Part shown: one piece after another, positions 24,530-33,373 of the stretch | Layout: each line of letters opens with the position of its first letter | Position numbering within the stretch: position 1 is the first letter of the stretch | Assembly: GCF_014650675.1 (NCBI RefSeq) | Contig: NZ_BMVK01000017.1 | Coordinates: forward strand, 124,001-188,000 | Source: Streptomyces anulatus | Lineage (GTDB): Bacteria; Actinomycetota; Actinomycetes; Streptomycetales; Streptomycetaceae | DNA length: 64,000 nt | Direction of reading: 5' to 3' | The notes under the pieces: generated by a model | What the model was told of the DNA's origin: nothing | The model's database searches: none | The model's input: only the letters and a program-made list of their open reading frames with translations | Program-made: the position numbers and the translations under genes

Positions 24530-25216
24530 ATGAGCGCATGGCTGAAAGACGAAACGACCCTGCAGACCGGTGCCGTCCCGCACCACGGCGTCGACATCTT
24601 CGCCCTGCTGCGGGACCAGTCCGGACCCCAGGCCGCACAGGTCACGGCGGCCGGCGCCGCCTGGCTGGCGGGGGCCGCCCCCTACCCGCGCAGCACGCTC
24701 GCCCACTGGGAGGAGCGCCCCAAGGCCCCCGGAGTGCTCCCCTGCGGTTCCGCTTTCGACGTCGTGAACGTTCCGGCGCTGTTCGGGCGGCGGATGCTGG
24801 AGCAGCTCTGGGCCGAGGGGCCCGGCTCCGGTCCGGTCGCCACGCACCGGGGCCGCATGCTGCTGTTCGCCGCCCCCGGAACGGCCCAGCGGCTGCCCTC
24901 CCTGCTCGCCTGGGAGGAGTGGGGATCCAGCGGTTCCGGGGACTCCGGGGAGCAGCGCGGCGCGGTGCCGCCGCTGCTCTGCCACGGCACCGGTGACGCC
25001 GTGACCGTACCGCCGCTGACCTGCGCGTCGTCCGACGGCGGGCCGCGCTGGGTGGTCGCCCCCGACACCCGTAATCCCTGGCTGCCCGGCCCCGATGTGC
25101 TGCTCTGGGCGTGTGTGCGGGTGAGCCGTTCCACGTCCTCCCGGGGCACCGCGCATGCGGTTTTTCCTCGGGCGGATCAGGGTGCTAATGTCTACGACGT
25201 CACCAGGCGCCGTTAG
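24530..25216 (+). CDS. Primase-polymerase-N-terminal-like protein, overlapping tRNA-Lys
   Basis: 228 residues of a Streptomyces family usually labelled bifunctional DNA primase/polymerase by its N-terminal domain. Blocks include LPCGSAFDVVNVPALFG, GRMLLFAAPGTAQRLPSLL, LLCHGTGDAVTVPP and NPWLPGPDVLLWACV. No helicase domain and no complete catalytic triad could be seen, so polymerase activity is doubtful. It starts at ATG 24530. The reading frame runs through the promoter of the following tRNA gene, and its TAG stop (25214-25216) is bases 8-10 of the tRNA. Confidence 0.7.
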   Translation: MSAWLKDETTLQTGAVPHHGVDIFALLRDQSGPQAAQVTAAGAAWLAGAAPYPRSTLAHWEERPKAPGVLPCGSAFDVVNVPALFGRRMLEQLWAEGPGSGPVATHRGRMLLFAAPGTAQRLPSLLAWEEWGSSGSGDSGEQRGAVPPLLCHGTGDAVTVPPLTCASSDGGPRWVVAPDTRNPWLPGPDVLLWACVRVSRSTSSRGTAHAVFPRADQGANVYDVTRRR

Positions 25217-25280
25217 CTCAGTTGGTTAGAGCAGCTGACTCTTAATCAGCGGGTCCGGGGTTCGAGTCCCTGACGGCGCA
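25207..25280 (+). tRNA. tRNA-Lys (anticodon CTT), copy 1
   Basis: A 74-nt cloverleaf: acceptor stem GCGCCGT/ACGGCGC with discriminator A, D-arm GCTCAGTTGGTTAGAGC, anticodon loop CTCTTAA (CTT), T-arm CGGGGTTCGAGTCCCTG. CCA is not encoded. TAATGT near 25186 is a plausible -10. Confidence 0.97.
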
Positions 25281-25286
25281 CAGACG

Positions 25287-25320
25287 GAAGAAGCCCCTCG
25301 CGGAAGCGGGGGGCTTCTTC
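25287..25320 (+). terminator. Terminator after tRNA-Lys copy 1
   Basis: An 11-bp stem GAAGAAGCCCC / GGGGCTTCTTC starting 6 bases after the tRNA. Confidence 0.8.
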
Positions 25321-25347
25321 GTGTGCGGAGGCCTCTGCCCGGCCGTT

Positions 25348-26589
25348 TCAGACGCCGGTGGTGATCCGGACGGTCCAGGAGCCGGACGGGGTGCGGTCGG
25401 CGACCTCGACGCGGGTGTCGTCGCCCGGCACGGTGAAGGTCTCCCCGACCCCGAGCGGGGCGTCGGCCAGCGGCGGGTAGACCGAGCGGTCCCAGCAGGC
25501 CCCGGTGTTCGGGTGGGTGTCGACCACCTCGACGGGCCCGCCGCCGGAGGCCGTCTCGCTGCGGACGCGGTAGATCAGGATGCCCTCGGCGCAGGTGCCC
25601 CGGTCGTTCCCGGTGGCGCTGCGGGCCTCGATGGCCAGGGCGCTGTCGGCGCCGGTGCGGACGACGGCGAGCCGGGTGCCGATCGACCCGCCGGGCACCG
25701 GGGCGGCGGCGACCGGTTCCAGGGTGAGGTCGGCCGAGCCCTGGACGCAGACGACCTGGCGTCCGCCGAGCCAGCCGAGCTTCCACTTGTGCCAGCCGAA
25801 CAGGTCCGGGGCGAGGCCGAACTGGCTGCCCATGACGTCCCAGTCGCCGACGTGGGTGTCCCAGTCGCCCTTGCCGTCGGTGGGCCGGTGGTAGAGGTCG
25901 GCGAGGTCGAAGACGTGCCCGGTCTCGTGGGCGAGGACGTTGCGGTCGGGCGGGTGCTGCTCGAAGACCGTGACGACGCGCCGGATGTCGCTGTCGTCGG
26001 CGCGCAGCGGCCGGTCGAAGTTGACGACCTTGGTGGCGTCGGAGTCGACGCCGGGGGCGTCCGGGTCGGCCACCAGGTAGACGACGTCGTACCGGGAGAA
26101 GTCCACCTCCGGGTCGGCGGCGTCGATGGCGTCGCGCAGGTAGGCGGTGCGCCGCTCGGCGTTCCAGTCACGCTCTATGCCGTACCAGGTGGAGTCGCGG
26201 GGCATCTGCGTCCAGGCCCGCTGCGGATGGGGGCGCAGGGTGAACCGGCCATAGCTGGCGCGCTCGAAGAAGCGGGTCGTGGCGGGGAAGTGGTCGGCGG
26301 TGAGCGCCTCGGGGGTGAGCGTGGGCTCGGAGTCCGGGAAGGACAGGAAGATCATGACCGCGTCGAGGCCCTGGTCGGGGCGCGGGTACGCCGTGTTCCA
26401 GGTGTTCAGGCCGAGCGAGTGGTGCGCCGCCGTCCGGGGCAGGGCGCAGGGGGCGGCGTCCCTCGCGGCGGCCGCGGCGGGGCCCGCGACGAGGGACGTG
26501 GCGGCGAGCGCCAGGAGGGAGGTGGCGGCGGCGGCCAGACTGCGCAGCGGCGGCCGTTCCGCTCCCCCGGGTCCGCGACGGCACGGCAC
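25348..26589 (-). CDS. Secreted M6-family metalloprotease
   Basis: About 413 residues with an N-terminal secretion signal (RSLAAAATSLLALAATSLVAG, ending AAAAA). The zinc-binding motif VLAHETGHVFDLADLY (HETGH at about 221-225) and the downstream WDVMGS met-turn-like segment identify an immune-inhibitor-A-like M6 protease. A C-terminal beta-rich domain follows (about residues 275-413). It is exported to degrade extracellular protein. GTG 26589 is chosen because GGAGG lies five bases upstream; ATG 26613 would add eight residues. It is convergent with the tRNA gene. Confidence 0.85.
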   Translation of the reverse strand: MPCRRGPGGAERPPLRSLAAAATSLLALAATSLVAGPAAAAARDAAPCALPRTAAHHSLGLNTWNTAYPRPDQGLDAVMIFLSFPDSEPTLTPEALTADHFPATTRFFERASYGRFTLRPHPQRAWTQMPRDSTWYGIERDWNAERRTAYLRDAIDAADPEVDFSRYDVVYLVADPDAPGVDSDATKVVNFDRPLRADDSDIRRVVTVFEQHPPDRNVLAHETGHVFDLADLYHRPTDGKGDWDTHVGDWDVMGSQFGLAPDLFGWHKWKLGWLGGRQVVCVQGSADLTLEPVAAAPVPGGSIGTRLAVVRTGADSALAIEARSATGNDRGTCAEGILIYRVRSETASGGGPVEVVDTHPNTGACWDRSVYPPLADAPLGVGETFTVPGDDTRVEVADRTPSGSWTVRITTGV

Positions 26590-26975
26590 ATCGACCTCCG
26601 GGTGGGGAAACACGGTGCTTCCCGTCCACCCTGTGCCGCTTCACCACGCCACGCCCTGTTGTGCTGCCCCACACGGGTCAGCGGTCAAAATCGCCGCCCA
26701 CACCTTCACGGAACGTCACTGACAGTCATTCCAGCCTTCCGATGAAACAGATCCGCACAGAAATGATCAGGATCGGGCAAAGCGGAACGCCTGCTCCCGT
26801 CCCCTCGCGGACCCGCACGATGGCCCGGACCGGACGGTGAGCTGGAACGGCCGACGCGGCACCCTCTATGCTTCACCACGCTTTCCCGCGTGGAACGGGC
26901 CCGTTCACGGGACCGCCACCCGGTGGCCAGTCCGACCCCACCAGTTCACGACGACCTTCACAGCGGGAGCGAGCG
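26590..26975. other. Divergent intergenic region, protease / c-di-GMP protein
   Basis: 386 bp, less GC-rich around 26730-26790. It contains an imperfect BldD-like palindrome at 26716-26728; nothing else is recognisable. Confidence 0.5.
26716..26728. promoter_or_regulatory. BldD-box-like palindrome upstream of cdgA-like gene
   Basis: TCACTGACAGTCA matches the outer TnAC...GTnA arms of the published BldD box but not the CWG core. BldD is known to bind the cdgA promoter in S. coelicolor, which makes the site plausible; as a sequence match alone it is weak. Confidence 0.35.
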
Positions 26976-28901
26976 GTGAGCGGAACCTCCGAAGGGCCGA
27001 GCGCCCCGGCAGGCACGGCCTCCGGCGTGCCCCCCGCGCCGGTCACGGAGCGTCATACGACGACGATGGACCCGTCGGCCACGGACGCGCGGGCCACGGC
27101 CCCGTCGCCCGCGGGCCCACCCCCCGCCGGGGACGACCCCGCCTCCTCCGAGCTGCGCGACTACCGGGCCGCCTTCAACGCCGCCACGCTCCCCATGGGC
27201 GTCGTCGACGGCCGGGGCCACGTCGTGCGGGCCAACGAGGCGCTCGGCGGGCTGCTGGGGACCCCGGCGGCGGTCCTCGCCGGGCGGCAGGCGAGCGAGC
27301 TGCTCGACCTCGCGTCCGACGACCGCACCTGGCACGCCTATCGCGAGGTCCTCCTGGGCCGCCGCTCCCGGTTCCGCTGCACCCGTCGCCTCAAGCACCC
27401 CGACGGGCGCACCCTGTGGGCCGAGATCACCGTCGTGCCGATGACCGGCGCGTCGGCCGCGGAGCCCGCCCGGGTCCTGCTGACGGTCGCGGACGTCAGC
27501 GACCGTCGCGAGCTCCAGGAGCGGCTGCGTCACCTCCAGATGCACGACCCGGTGACCCGGCTGCCCAACCGGACGCTGTTCTTCGAGCGCCTCGCCTCGG
27601 CCCTGGAGACCCCGCCGTACCAGGACGACTCGATGCCGCCCCGGCAGCACGCCCGCATCGGGCTCTGCTACCTCGACCTGGACGGCTTCAAGGCCATCAA
27701 CGACACCCTGGGGCACCGGACCGGGGACCGGCTGCTGGCCGCCGTCGCCTCGCGGCTCACCGACTGCGCCGAGAACGACGCCTCCCGCGGCCCCGGCGGC
27801 AGCCGGCTGGTGGCGCGCCTGGGCGGCGACGAGTTCGCGATCCTGGTCGAGGACTCGGCGGGCACCGAGGAACTCGCCGAGCTGGCCCGCTCGGTCCTCG
27901 CCGCGCTCCAGCAGCCGTTCGACCTCGCCGGCCAGCGGCTCTCGGTCTCCGCGTCGATCGGGGTGGTCGAAAGGGCGGCGGCGGGCACCTCGCCCACCGG
28001 TCTGATGCAGGCCGCCGACACCACGCTGTACTGGGCGAAGGCGGACGGCAAGGCTCGCTGGACCCTGTTCGACCCCGAGCGCAACGCCCACCGCATGACC
28101 CGGCAGTCCCTCTCCTCCACGCTCCGGCCCGCCGTGGAACGCGGCGAGTTCACGCTGGAGTACCAGCCGCTGGTCGGGATGGCGGACGGGGTGCTGCGCG
28201 GGGTCGAGGCGCTGGTGCGCTGGAACCATCCGCAGTTCGGCGTGCTGCCGCCGAATCGGTTCGTCCAGATCGCCGAGGAGGACGGCTCGATCGTCCAGCT
28301 CGGCCGGTGGGTGCTGCGCACCGCGTGCCGGCAGGCGCGGCGCTGGCAGCTGGACCACCCGGACGAGCCGCCGCTGTTCATCAGCGTCAACGTCGCCGTA
28401 CGGCAGGTCTGGGACTCCGACCTGGTCGCCGACGTGGCGCAGATCCTGGCCGAGACCGGCCTGGCCCCGGGGCTGCTCCAGCTGGAGCTGACCGAGTCGG
28501 CGGTGATGGGTTCGGGCGGCCGGCCGCTGCGGGCGCTCCAGGCGCTGAGCGACATGGGCGTACGGATCGCCATCGACGACTTCGGGACCGGATATTCGAA
28601 CCTCGCCTACCTCAGCAGGCTGCCCGTCTCCGTGCTGAAGCTGGACGGGGCGTTCGTGAAGGGCTTCCGGTACGAGGACGGTACGCATCCGAGCCCCGCC
28701 GACGAGACCATCGTGGAGGCCATGGTGCAGCTGGCGCACCGCCTGGGCCTGACCGTCACCGCGGAGTGCGTGGAGACGGCCGGGCAGGCGGAGCGGCTGC
28801 GGCGGATCGGCTGCGACACCGGGCAGGGGTGGCTGTACTCGCGGGCCGTGGCGCCGGAGCAGATCGCCGGGCTGATCGGGTCCCGGCCGCTGGAGGGCTG
28901 A
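26976..28901 (+). CDS. cdgA: PAS-GGDEF-EAL cyclic-di-GMP enzyme (CdgA-like)
   Basis: 641 residues: a PAS sensor (about residues 55-170, DYRAAFNAATLPMGVVDGRG onward), GGDEF domain with intact GGDEF at 283-287, and EAL domain with EAL at 411-413 and DDFGTGYSNL from 534. Both catalytic signatures are intact, so it could make or break c-di-GMP, the signal that drives BldD dimerisation and so delays Streptomyces sporulation. The RxxD inhibitory site expected just before GGDEF is absent. GTG 26976 has GGGAG six bases upstream. Domain order and neighbourhood agree with S. coelicolor cdgA. No membrane span is visible. Confidence 0.85.
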   Translation: MSGTSEGPSAPAGTASGVPPAPVTERHTTTMDPSATDARATAPSPAGPPPAGDDPASSELRDYRAAFNAATLPMGVVDGRGHVVRANEALGGLLGTPAAVLAGRQASELLDLASDDRTWHAYREVLLGRRSRFRCTRRLKHPDGRTLWAEITVVPMTGASAAEPARVLLTVADVSDRRELQERLRHLQMHDPVTRLPNRTLFFERLASALETPPYQDDSMPPRQHARIGLCYLDLDGFKAINDTLGHRTGDRLLAAVASRLTDCAENDASRGPGGSRLVARLGGDEFAILVEDSAGTEELAELARSVLAALQQPFDLAGQRLSVSASIGVVERAAAGTSPTGLMQAADTTLYWAKADGKARWTLFDPERNAHRMTRQSLSSTLRPAVERGEFTLEYQPLVGMADGVLRGVEALVRWNHPQFGVLPPNRFVQIAEEDGSIVQLGRWVLRTACRQARRWQLDHPDEPPLFISVNVAVRQVWDSDLVADVAQILAETGLAPGLLQLELTESAVMGSGGRPLRALQALSDMGVRIAIDDFGTGYSNLAYLSRLPVSVLKLDGAFVKGFRYEDGTHPSPADETIVEAMVQLAHRLGLTVTAECVETAGQAERLRRIGCDTGQGWLYSRAVAPEQIAGLIGSRPLEG

Positions 28902-28928
28902 CGCCCCGGCCGGCCGGGACCCGGGGCG
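28902..28928. terminator. Bidirectional hairpin between convergent genes
   Basis: CGCCCCGG (28902-28909) pairs perfectly with CCGGGGCG (28921-28928), just after the cdgA-like stop. Confidence 0.55.
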
Positions 28929-28931
28929 GCG

Positions 28932-30098
28932 TTACGCGGCCGCGGGCAGGCCGTACGCGTCCGCGATCAGGTCGTAGCTGCGCAGCCGCGCCTCGCCGCC
29001 GTGCGCGTTGGCGGTGATCATCAGCTCGTCGGCGCCGGTCCGCTTGGCCAGGTCGTCGAGGCCGCCGCGGACCTCGTCGGCGGTGCCGTGGATCACGTTG
29101 GCGAGCCAGCCGTCGACGAACTCCCGCTCCATCGGGGAGAAGTCGTACGCGGCGGCCTCCTCCGGGCTCGGGATCAGCCCCGGACGGCCGGTGCGCAGCC
29201 GGACCATGGACAGGGCGCCGGTCAGCACCTGGCGGCGGGCCTCGCGTTCGTCGTCGGCGGCCAGCGCCGAGACCCCGATCAGGGCGTACGGGGCGTCCAG
29301 CACGGCGGAGGGCCGGAAGGACTCGCGGTAGAGGTCGAGCGCGGGGATGGTGTTCTGCGCCGAGAAGTGGTGCGCGAAGGCGAACGGCAGCCCCAGCGTG
29401 CCGGCCAGCCGCGCGCTGAAGCCGGAGGAGCCCAGCAGCCAGACGGGCGGCCGGTGCGCGGACTGCACGCCGCCGGGGGCGGTCGCCTGGACCGGGCCCG
29501 GCACGGCGTGGATCCGGGCGTACGGGTGCCCGTCGGGGAAGTCGTCGTCCAGGAAGCGGATCAGCTCCATGAGCTGCTGCGGGAAGTCGTCGGCGCCCTC
29601 GTTGAGCCGGTCGCTGCGGCGCAGGGCCGCCGCCGTCGCGCCGTCGGTGCCGGGGGCCCGGCCGAGGCCGAGGTCGACGCGGCCCGGGGCCATCGCCTCC
29701 AGGGTGCCGAACTGCTCGGCGATCACCAGCGGGGCGTGGTTGGGCAGCATGACGCCGCCGGAGCCGAGCCGGATGCGCTCGGTGTGGGCGGCGATGTGCG
29801 CCAGGATCACGGCCGGGGAGGACGAGGCGACCCCGGGCATGGAGTGGTGCTCGGCGACCCAGAAGCGGTGGAAGCCGCGGCTCTCGGTGAGCTTCGCGAT
29901 GTCCACGCTGGTGCGCAGGGCCTGGGTCGCGGTGCGGCCCTGCCCCACGGTGACCAGATCGAGGACGGACAGCGGAACGGCGGCCGTTCCGGCTGCTGCG
30001 CCCCGGATTCCGTCGGCGTCGGCCGGGCCGCCGCTCGCGCCCCCGGTCGCGTCACCCCTCGTGTCGCTGCGGGTCTCGTCGCCTCGGATCTCGTCCAC
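28932..30098 (-). CDS. Luciferase-like FMN-dependent oxidoreductase (LLM class)
   Basis: About 388 residues. The luciferase-like monooxygenase pattern is clear: LSVLDLVTVGQG near the N-terminus, FHRFWVAEHHSMPGVASSSP, IRLGSGGVMLPNHAPLVIAEQFGTL split over residues about 125-150, and VDLGLGRAPGTD. It belongs to the MsnO8/YhbW-type group. It should reduce flavin substrates or oxidise a small organic molecule using FMNH2; the substrate is unknown. GTG 30098 is preferred (GGGAGAGG upstream). The first 40 residues are a disordered Asp/Arg/Gly stretch. Confidence 0.85.
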   Translation of the reverse strand: MDEIRGDETRSDTRGDATGGASGGPADADGIRGAAAGTAAVPLSVLDLVTVGQGRTATQALRTSVDIAKLTESRGFHRFWVAEHHSMPGVASSSPAVILAHIAAHTERIRLGSGGVMLPNHAPLVIAEQFGTLEAMAPGRVDLGLGRAPGTDGATAAALRRSDRLNEGADDFPQQLMELIRFLDDDFPDGHPYARIHAVPGPVQATAPGGVQSAHRPPVWLLGSSGFSARLAGTLGLPFAFAHHFSAQNTIPALDLYRESFRPSAVLDAPYALIGVSALAADDEREARRQVLTGALSMVRLRTGRPGLIPSPEEAAAYDFSPMEREFVDGWLANVIHGTADEVRGGLDDLAKRTGADELMITANAHGGEARLRSYDLIADAYGLPAAA

Positions 30099-30241
30099 GT
30101 GTCGGCCTCTCCCGGTGCTGCTGTCGTACGGCTGCGTATCGGAGGGGTACAACAGGAGGATGGCTCCGTTTATTCCCGCACATCACCCGGGGCCCGCGTC
30201 CCGCCGACCGGGCGCCACGCCCCGACGACCGGGCGGCGAGG

Positions 30242-31006
30242 CTACTCCCGTACCTCGATGCCCTTCGGCTCCAGCGACCTCAGCACCGGCTCACGGGTGG
30301 CGAACAGGGTGCCCAGCATGGGGGCCCAGGTCCGGCGGTCGGTGAGGCGCAGCCCCTCCCACACCGTGACCTGGTTCGCCGTGAGGACGGGCTTGCCGAG
30401 CAGTTCCTCCAGCTCGGGGACGTACGCGGTGGTGTGCAGCGAGGTGTCCGGGATCAGCACCACCTCGGCGTCCGGGTGGTCGGCCTCCCGCGCCAGCCGC
30501 TTCACCCGCTCCGGCTCCCAGGACCCGGCCCCGGCCGACGAGACGGCCCCGCCGGACGCGGCGGCCACCACCTCGACGCCCGCCGACGCCAGGAACTCCA
30601 CGAAGAGCCCGGTGACGTCCTCGGGGTAGGGGGCGGCGACGGCGACCCGGCCCGCGCCCAGCTCCCGTACCGCGTGGACGAAGCCGATCGAGGTGCTGGA
30701 GGCGGGCAGGCCCGCGCTCCGGGCGAGCGTGGCGACCTGCTCGTGGGCGCCCTCCCAGCCCTGCCCGAAACTGCCGCCGCTGGAGGCCCACAGCAGCGCC
30801 TCGGCGCCGGCGAGGCGCAGTTCCTCGACGCCCTCGGCGATCCGGGCGGGGGCGCCCTGCTCGCGCAGCGCGTCGGCGCGGTAGGCGCCCTCCCCCGTCT
30901 CGGTGGAGAACAGGGGCAGCCGGATGTCGGTGTCGAGCAGGATCTCGGTCCGCGGGAAGTCGTCCTCGGCGGCGTGGCCCGGGTAGAGAAGTCCTACGGT
31001 CGTCAT
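30242..31006 (-). CDS. Maleate isomerase/Asp-Glu racemase-superfamily protein lacking cysteines
   Basis: 254 residues with the maleate cis-trans isomerase/arylmalonate decarboxylase fold pattern: VGLLYPGHAAEDDF at the N-terminus, LLWASSGGSFGQGWEG at the first active-site loop, and VVLIPDTSLHTT at the second. Family enzymes normally use one or two cysteines at these loops. Here both positions are Ser/Pro/Asp/Thr, and the whole protein contains no cysteine. It may be a decarboxylase-like or non-canonical enzyme, or catalytically altered. ATG 31006 is preferred over GTG 31012 because GGAAGG is six bases upstream. Confidence 0.75.
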   Translation of the reverse strand: MTTVGLLYPGHAAEDDFPRTEILLDTDIRLPLFSTETGEGAYRADALREQGAPARIAEGVEELRLAGAEALLWASSGGSFGQGWEGAHEQVATLARSAGLPASSTSIGFVHAVRELGAGRVAVAAPYPEDVTGLFVEFLASAGVEVVAAASGGAVSSAGAGSWEPERVKRLAREADHPDAEVVLIPDTSLHTTAYVPELEELLGKPVLTANQVTVWEGLRLTDRRTWAPMLGTLFATREPVLRSLEPKGIEVRE

Positions 31007-31250
31007 GTCCACCCTTCCTGTGCGTCGTCGGCTCGCCGCACGGTGGGCGACCCCGCCAGGGGGTCGCTGCGGGCCTTCCGGACGCTCCGGCGGCCGTGAC
31101 CGCGCGACCGGTCACTCTTGCCCCGACTTGTTCCCAGTATTCCCCCGGGCGAGCACCGGGGCGCGCGGCCGGGCCTCGTTGACGAAGGGGGAGGCTGCTG
31201 CGAGCGTGGGCCATCCGTACGTCCGCTCCACCGCGGAGGGCTGACCACCC

Positions 31251-32225
31251 ATGCCGGATCCCGTCCTGCTCGTCCTCGACGCCGCGCCCTCCCCGCGGCT
31301 CGGCCGGCTGACCGGCCGGGTGGACGTGCGGCACGCGGACGCCTCCTCGCTCGCGGGGCTGCTCCCGGAGGCCGATGTGCTGCTGGTGTGGGACCTGGCG
31401 TCCGACGCGGTGCGCAGGGCCTGGCCGGGACCAGGGGCGCGGCCGCGCTGGGTGCACACGGCGAGCGCGGGCGTGGACCGGGTGCTCTGCCCGGAGCTGG
31501 CCGCGTCCGACACGGTCCTCACCAACGCGCGGGGCGTCTTCGAACGGCCGGTCGCGGAGTGCGTGGCGGGTCTGGTGCTGGCCTTCGCCACGGATCTCCC
31601 CGGTGTCCTGGAGTGCCGGCGGGAGCGGCGCCCGTCCGACCGGGAGGGGCAGCGGGTCGCCGGATCGCGGGCGCTGGTGGTGGGCGCGGGGCCGATCGGC
31701 CGGGAGATCACCCGGCTGCTGCACGGCCTGGGGCTCACGGTGGCGCTGGTGGGGCGGAGGGCCCGGCGCACGATCCACGGGGTGGCGGATCTGGACCGGC
31801 TGGCGGCGCGGGCGGACTGGGTGATCGCGGCGGTCCCGCTCACGGAGTCGACGCGCGGGATGTTCGACACCCGGTTCTTCGGACTGCTCCAGCCGTCGGC
31901 ACGGTTCATCGACGCGGGGCGCGCGGCGACGGTGGTGGAGGCCGACCTGGTGGACGCGCTGAACCGCCGCTGGCTCGCGGGGGCGGCGCTCAGCACCTTC
32001 CAGGAGGAGACGCCCGGCCCCGGGAGCCCGTTGTGGGACACCCCGGGGCTCGTCCTGACTCCGCACCTGGGCGGGAACACCGCAGGCTGGCGCGACCGGC
32101 TGGGCGAGCGTTTCGTGGCGATGTACGAACAGTGGTCGCGCGGCCTGCCGTTGCCGAACACGGTCGACAAGTGCCTCGGTCACGTTCCGTCGACCGACCT
32201 CTTCGAGGACGACACCGCGCGCTGA
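31251..32225 (+). CDS. D-isomer-specific 2-hydroxyacid dehydrogenase
   Basis: 324 residues, NAD(P)-dependent. The Rossmann glycine motif is ALVVGAGPIGREITRLL, followed by VALVGRR, where the basic residue suggests NADP preference. The catalytic triad is present: Arg in FIDAGRAATVVEADL, Glu in FQEETPG and His in LTPHLGGNT. It would reduce a 2-keto acid or oxidise a D-2-hydroxyacid. It is divergent from the isomerase-like gene with a 244-bp gap; the two might share a small-acid pathway, but nothing in the sequence proves it. Confidence 0.88.
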   Translation: MPDPVLLVLDAAPSPRLGRLTGRVDVRHADASSLAGLLPEADVLLVWDLASDAVRRAWPGPGARPRWVHTASAGVDRVLCPELAASDTVLTNARGVFERPVAECVAGLVLAFATDLPGVLECRRERRPSDREGQRVAGSRALVVGAGPIGREITRLLHGLGLTVALVGRRARRTIHGVADLDRLAARADWVIAAVPLTESTRGMFDTRFFGLLQPSARFIDAGRAATVVEADLVDALNRRWLAGAALSTFQEETPGPGSPLWDTPGLVLTPHLGGNTAGWRDRLGERFVAMYEQWSRGLPLPNTVDKCLGHVPSTDLFEDDTAR

Positions 32226-32452
32226 CGCGCCGCACGGCGTGACCGGCCTCTCCCTGACTCGCTGTCATGAACCGTTCCGGCGGGGGAACACGCCCCGCAC
32301 ACCTCTGGTCGCACTCCGCCCCTCTTCGGGCACGGGAAGGTCACCTTCCGGCCACTGTTGGGTTACATGCCTCCGGCTTCCTGCATAGACGTCCGGGATC
32401 GGGCAGGGGCTCAGTCTGTCCGGACTGTTCGACCTCCAGGAGATTGCGAACC

Positions 32453-33355
32453 ATGGCTGAATTCCCGAACCTGTCCCGCCGGGGCTTCCTCAACGGATCG
32501 GCTGCCGTGGGCGGCCTCCTCGTCGTTCCCGGCCTCCTCACCGCGTGCAGCAAGACCGACTCCGGCTCCGCGACCGGTGAGGGCGCCCTGGACAAGCTCC
32601 GTAAGCAGGGCTTCGTACGGGTGGCGTACGCGAACGAGGCCCCGTACGGGTACCTGGAGGGCAAGGAGCTCAAGGGCGAGGCCCCGACGCTGCACCGGGA
32701 GATCTTCAAGGCCCTCGGGGTGGACGAGCTGAAGCCGACGCTCTCCGAGTGGGACGGGCTGATCCCCGGGCTGCAGGCCGGGAAGTACGACGTGGTCAGC
32801 GCGGGCATGGCGATCACCCCGGAGCGCTGCGGCAACGCGATCTTCTCCGAGCCGGAGTTCATCTCGCCGACCGCCCTGATGGTGAAGAAGGGCAACCCGA
32901 AGAAGATCACCGATCTGGCCTCCGCGAAGGAGGCGGGGATCACCGTCGGTGTGATGTCGGGTGCGGTCGAGGGAAGTTACGCCAAGGGCGCGGGCATACC
33001 CGAGGACAGGATCAAGACGCTGCAGAAGCCGCAGGACGGGGCCGACGCCGTCAAGGGCGGCCGGATCGACGCCTTCCTGCTCACCGGCATCTCGCTGCGC
33101 TGGCTGGCGAAGACCAACCCGGACACCGAAGTCACCGAGGCGTTCGTGCCGCAGCTGGACGGCAAGGAGCAGTTCTCCCCCGGCGGCGCGGTGTTCCGCA
33201 AGGGCAACGAGGACCTGCGGGACTCCTTCAACCGCGAGCTGAAGAAGATCGTGTCGGACCGCTCCCGCTATGTGCAGCTGCTGGAGCCGTTCGGGTTCGG
33301 GGAGACGGAGATCCCGCCCGCCGACCTGAAGACCGCGGATCTGTGCAAGGGCTGA
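32453..33355 (+). CDS. ehuB: Ectoine/amino-acid ABC importer, substrate-binding lipoprotein (EhuB-like)
   Basis: A 300-residue family 3 solute-binding protein. The signal carries a twin-arginine motif (SRRGFLNG) plus a lipobox (LLTAC, Cys32), as in Streptomyces Tat-exported lipoproteins. The mature part has VRVAYANEAPYGYLEG, SEWDGLIPGLQAGKYDVVSAG and GVMSGAVEGSYAKG, matching EhuB of ectoine/hydroxyectoine importers. General polar-amino-acid uptake is the alternative. It is the first gene of a tight ehuB-C-D-A operon. ATG 32453 follows AGGAG. A plausible promoter (TTGGGT near 32358, TGCATA near 32382) precedes it. Confidence 0.82.
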   Translation: MAEFPNLSRRGFLNGSAAVGGLLVVPGLLTACSKTDSGSATGEGALDKLRKQGFVRVAYANEAPYGYLEGKELKGEAPTLHREIFKALGVDELKPTLSEWDGLIPGLQAGKYDVVSAGMAITPERCGNAIFSEPEFISPTALMVKKGNPKKITDLASAKEAGITVGVMSGAVEGSYAKGAGIPEDRIKTLQKPQDGADAVKGGRIDAFLLTGISLRWLAKTNPDTEVTEAFVPQLDGKEQFSPGGAVFRKGNEDLRDSFNRELKKIVSDRSRYVQLLEPFGFGETEIPPADLKTADLCKG

Positions 33356-33373
33356 CGGGGCGGACGCGCACGC

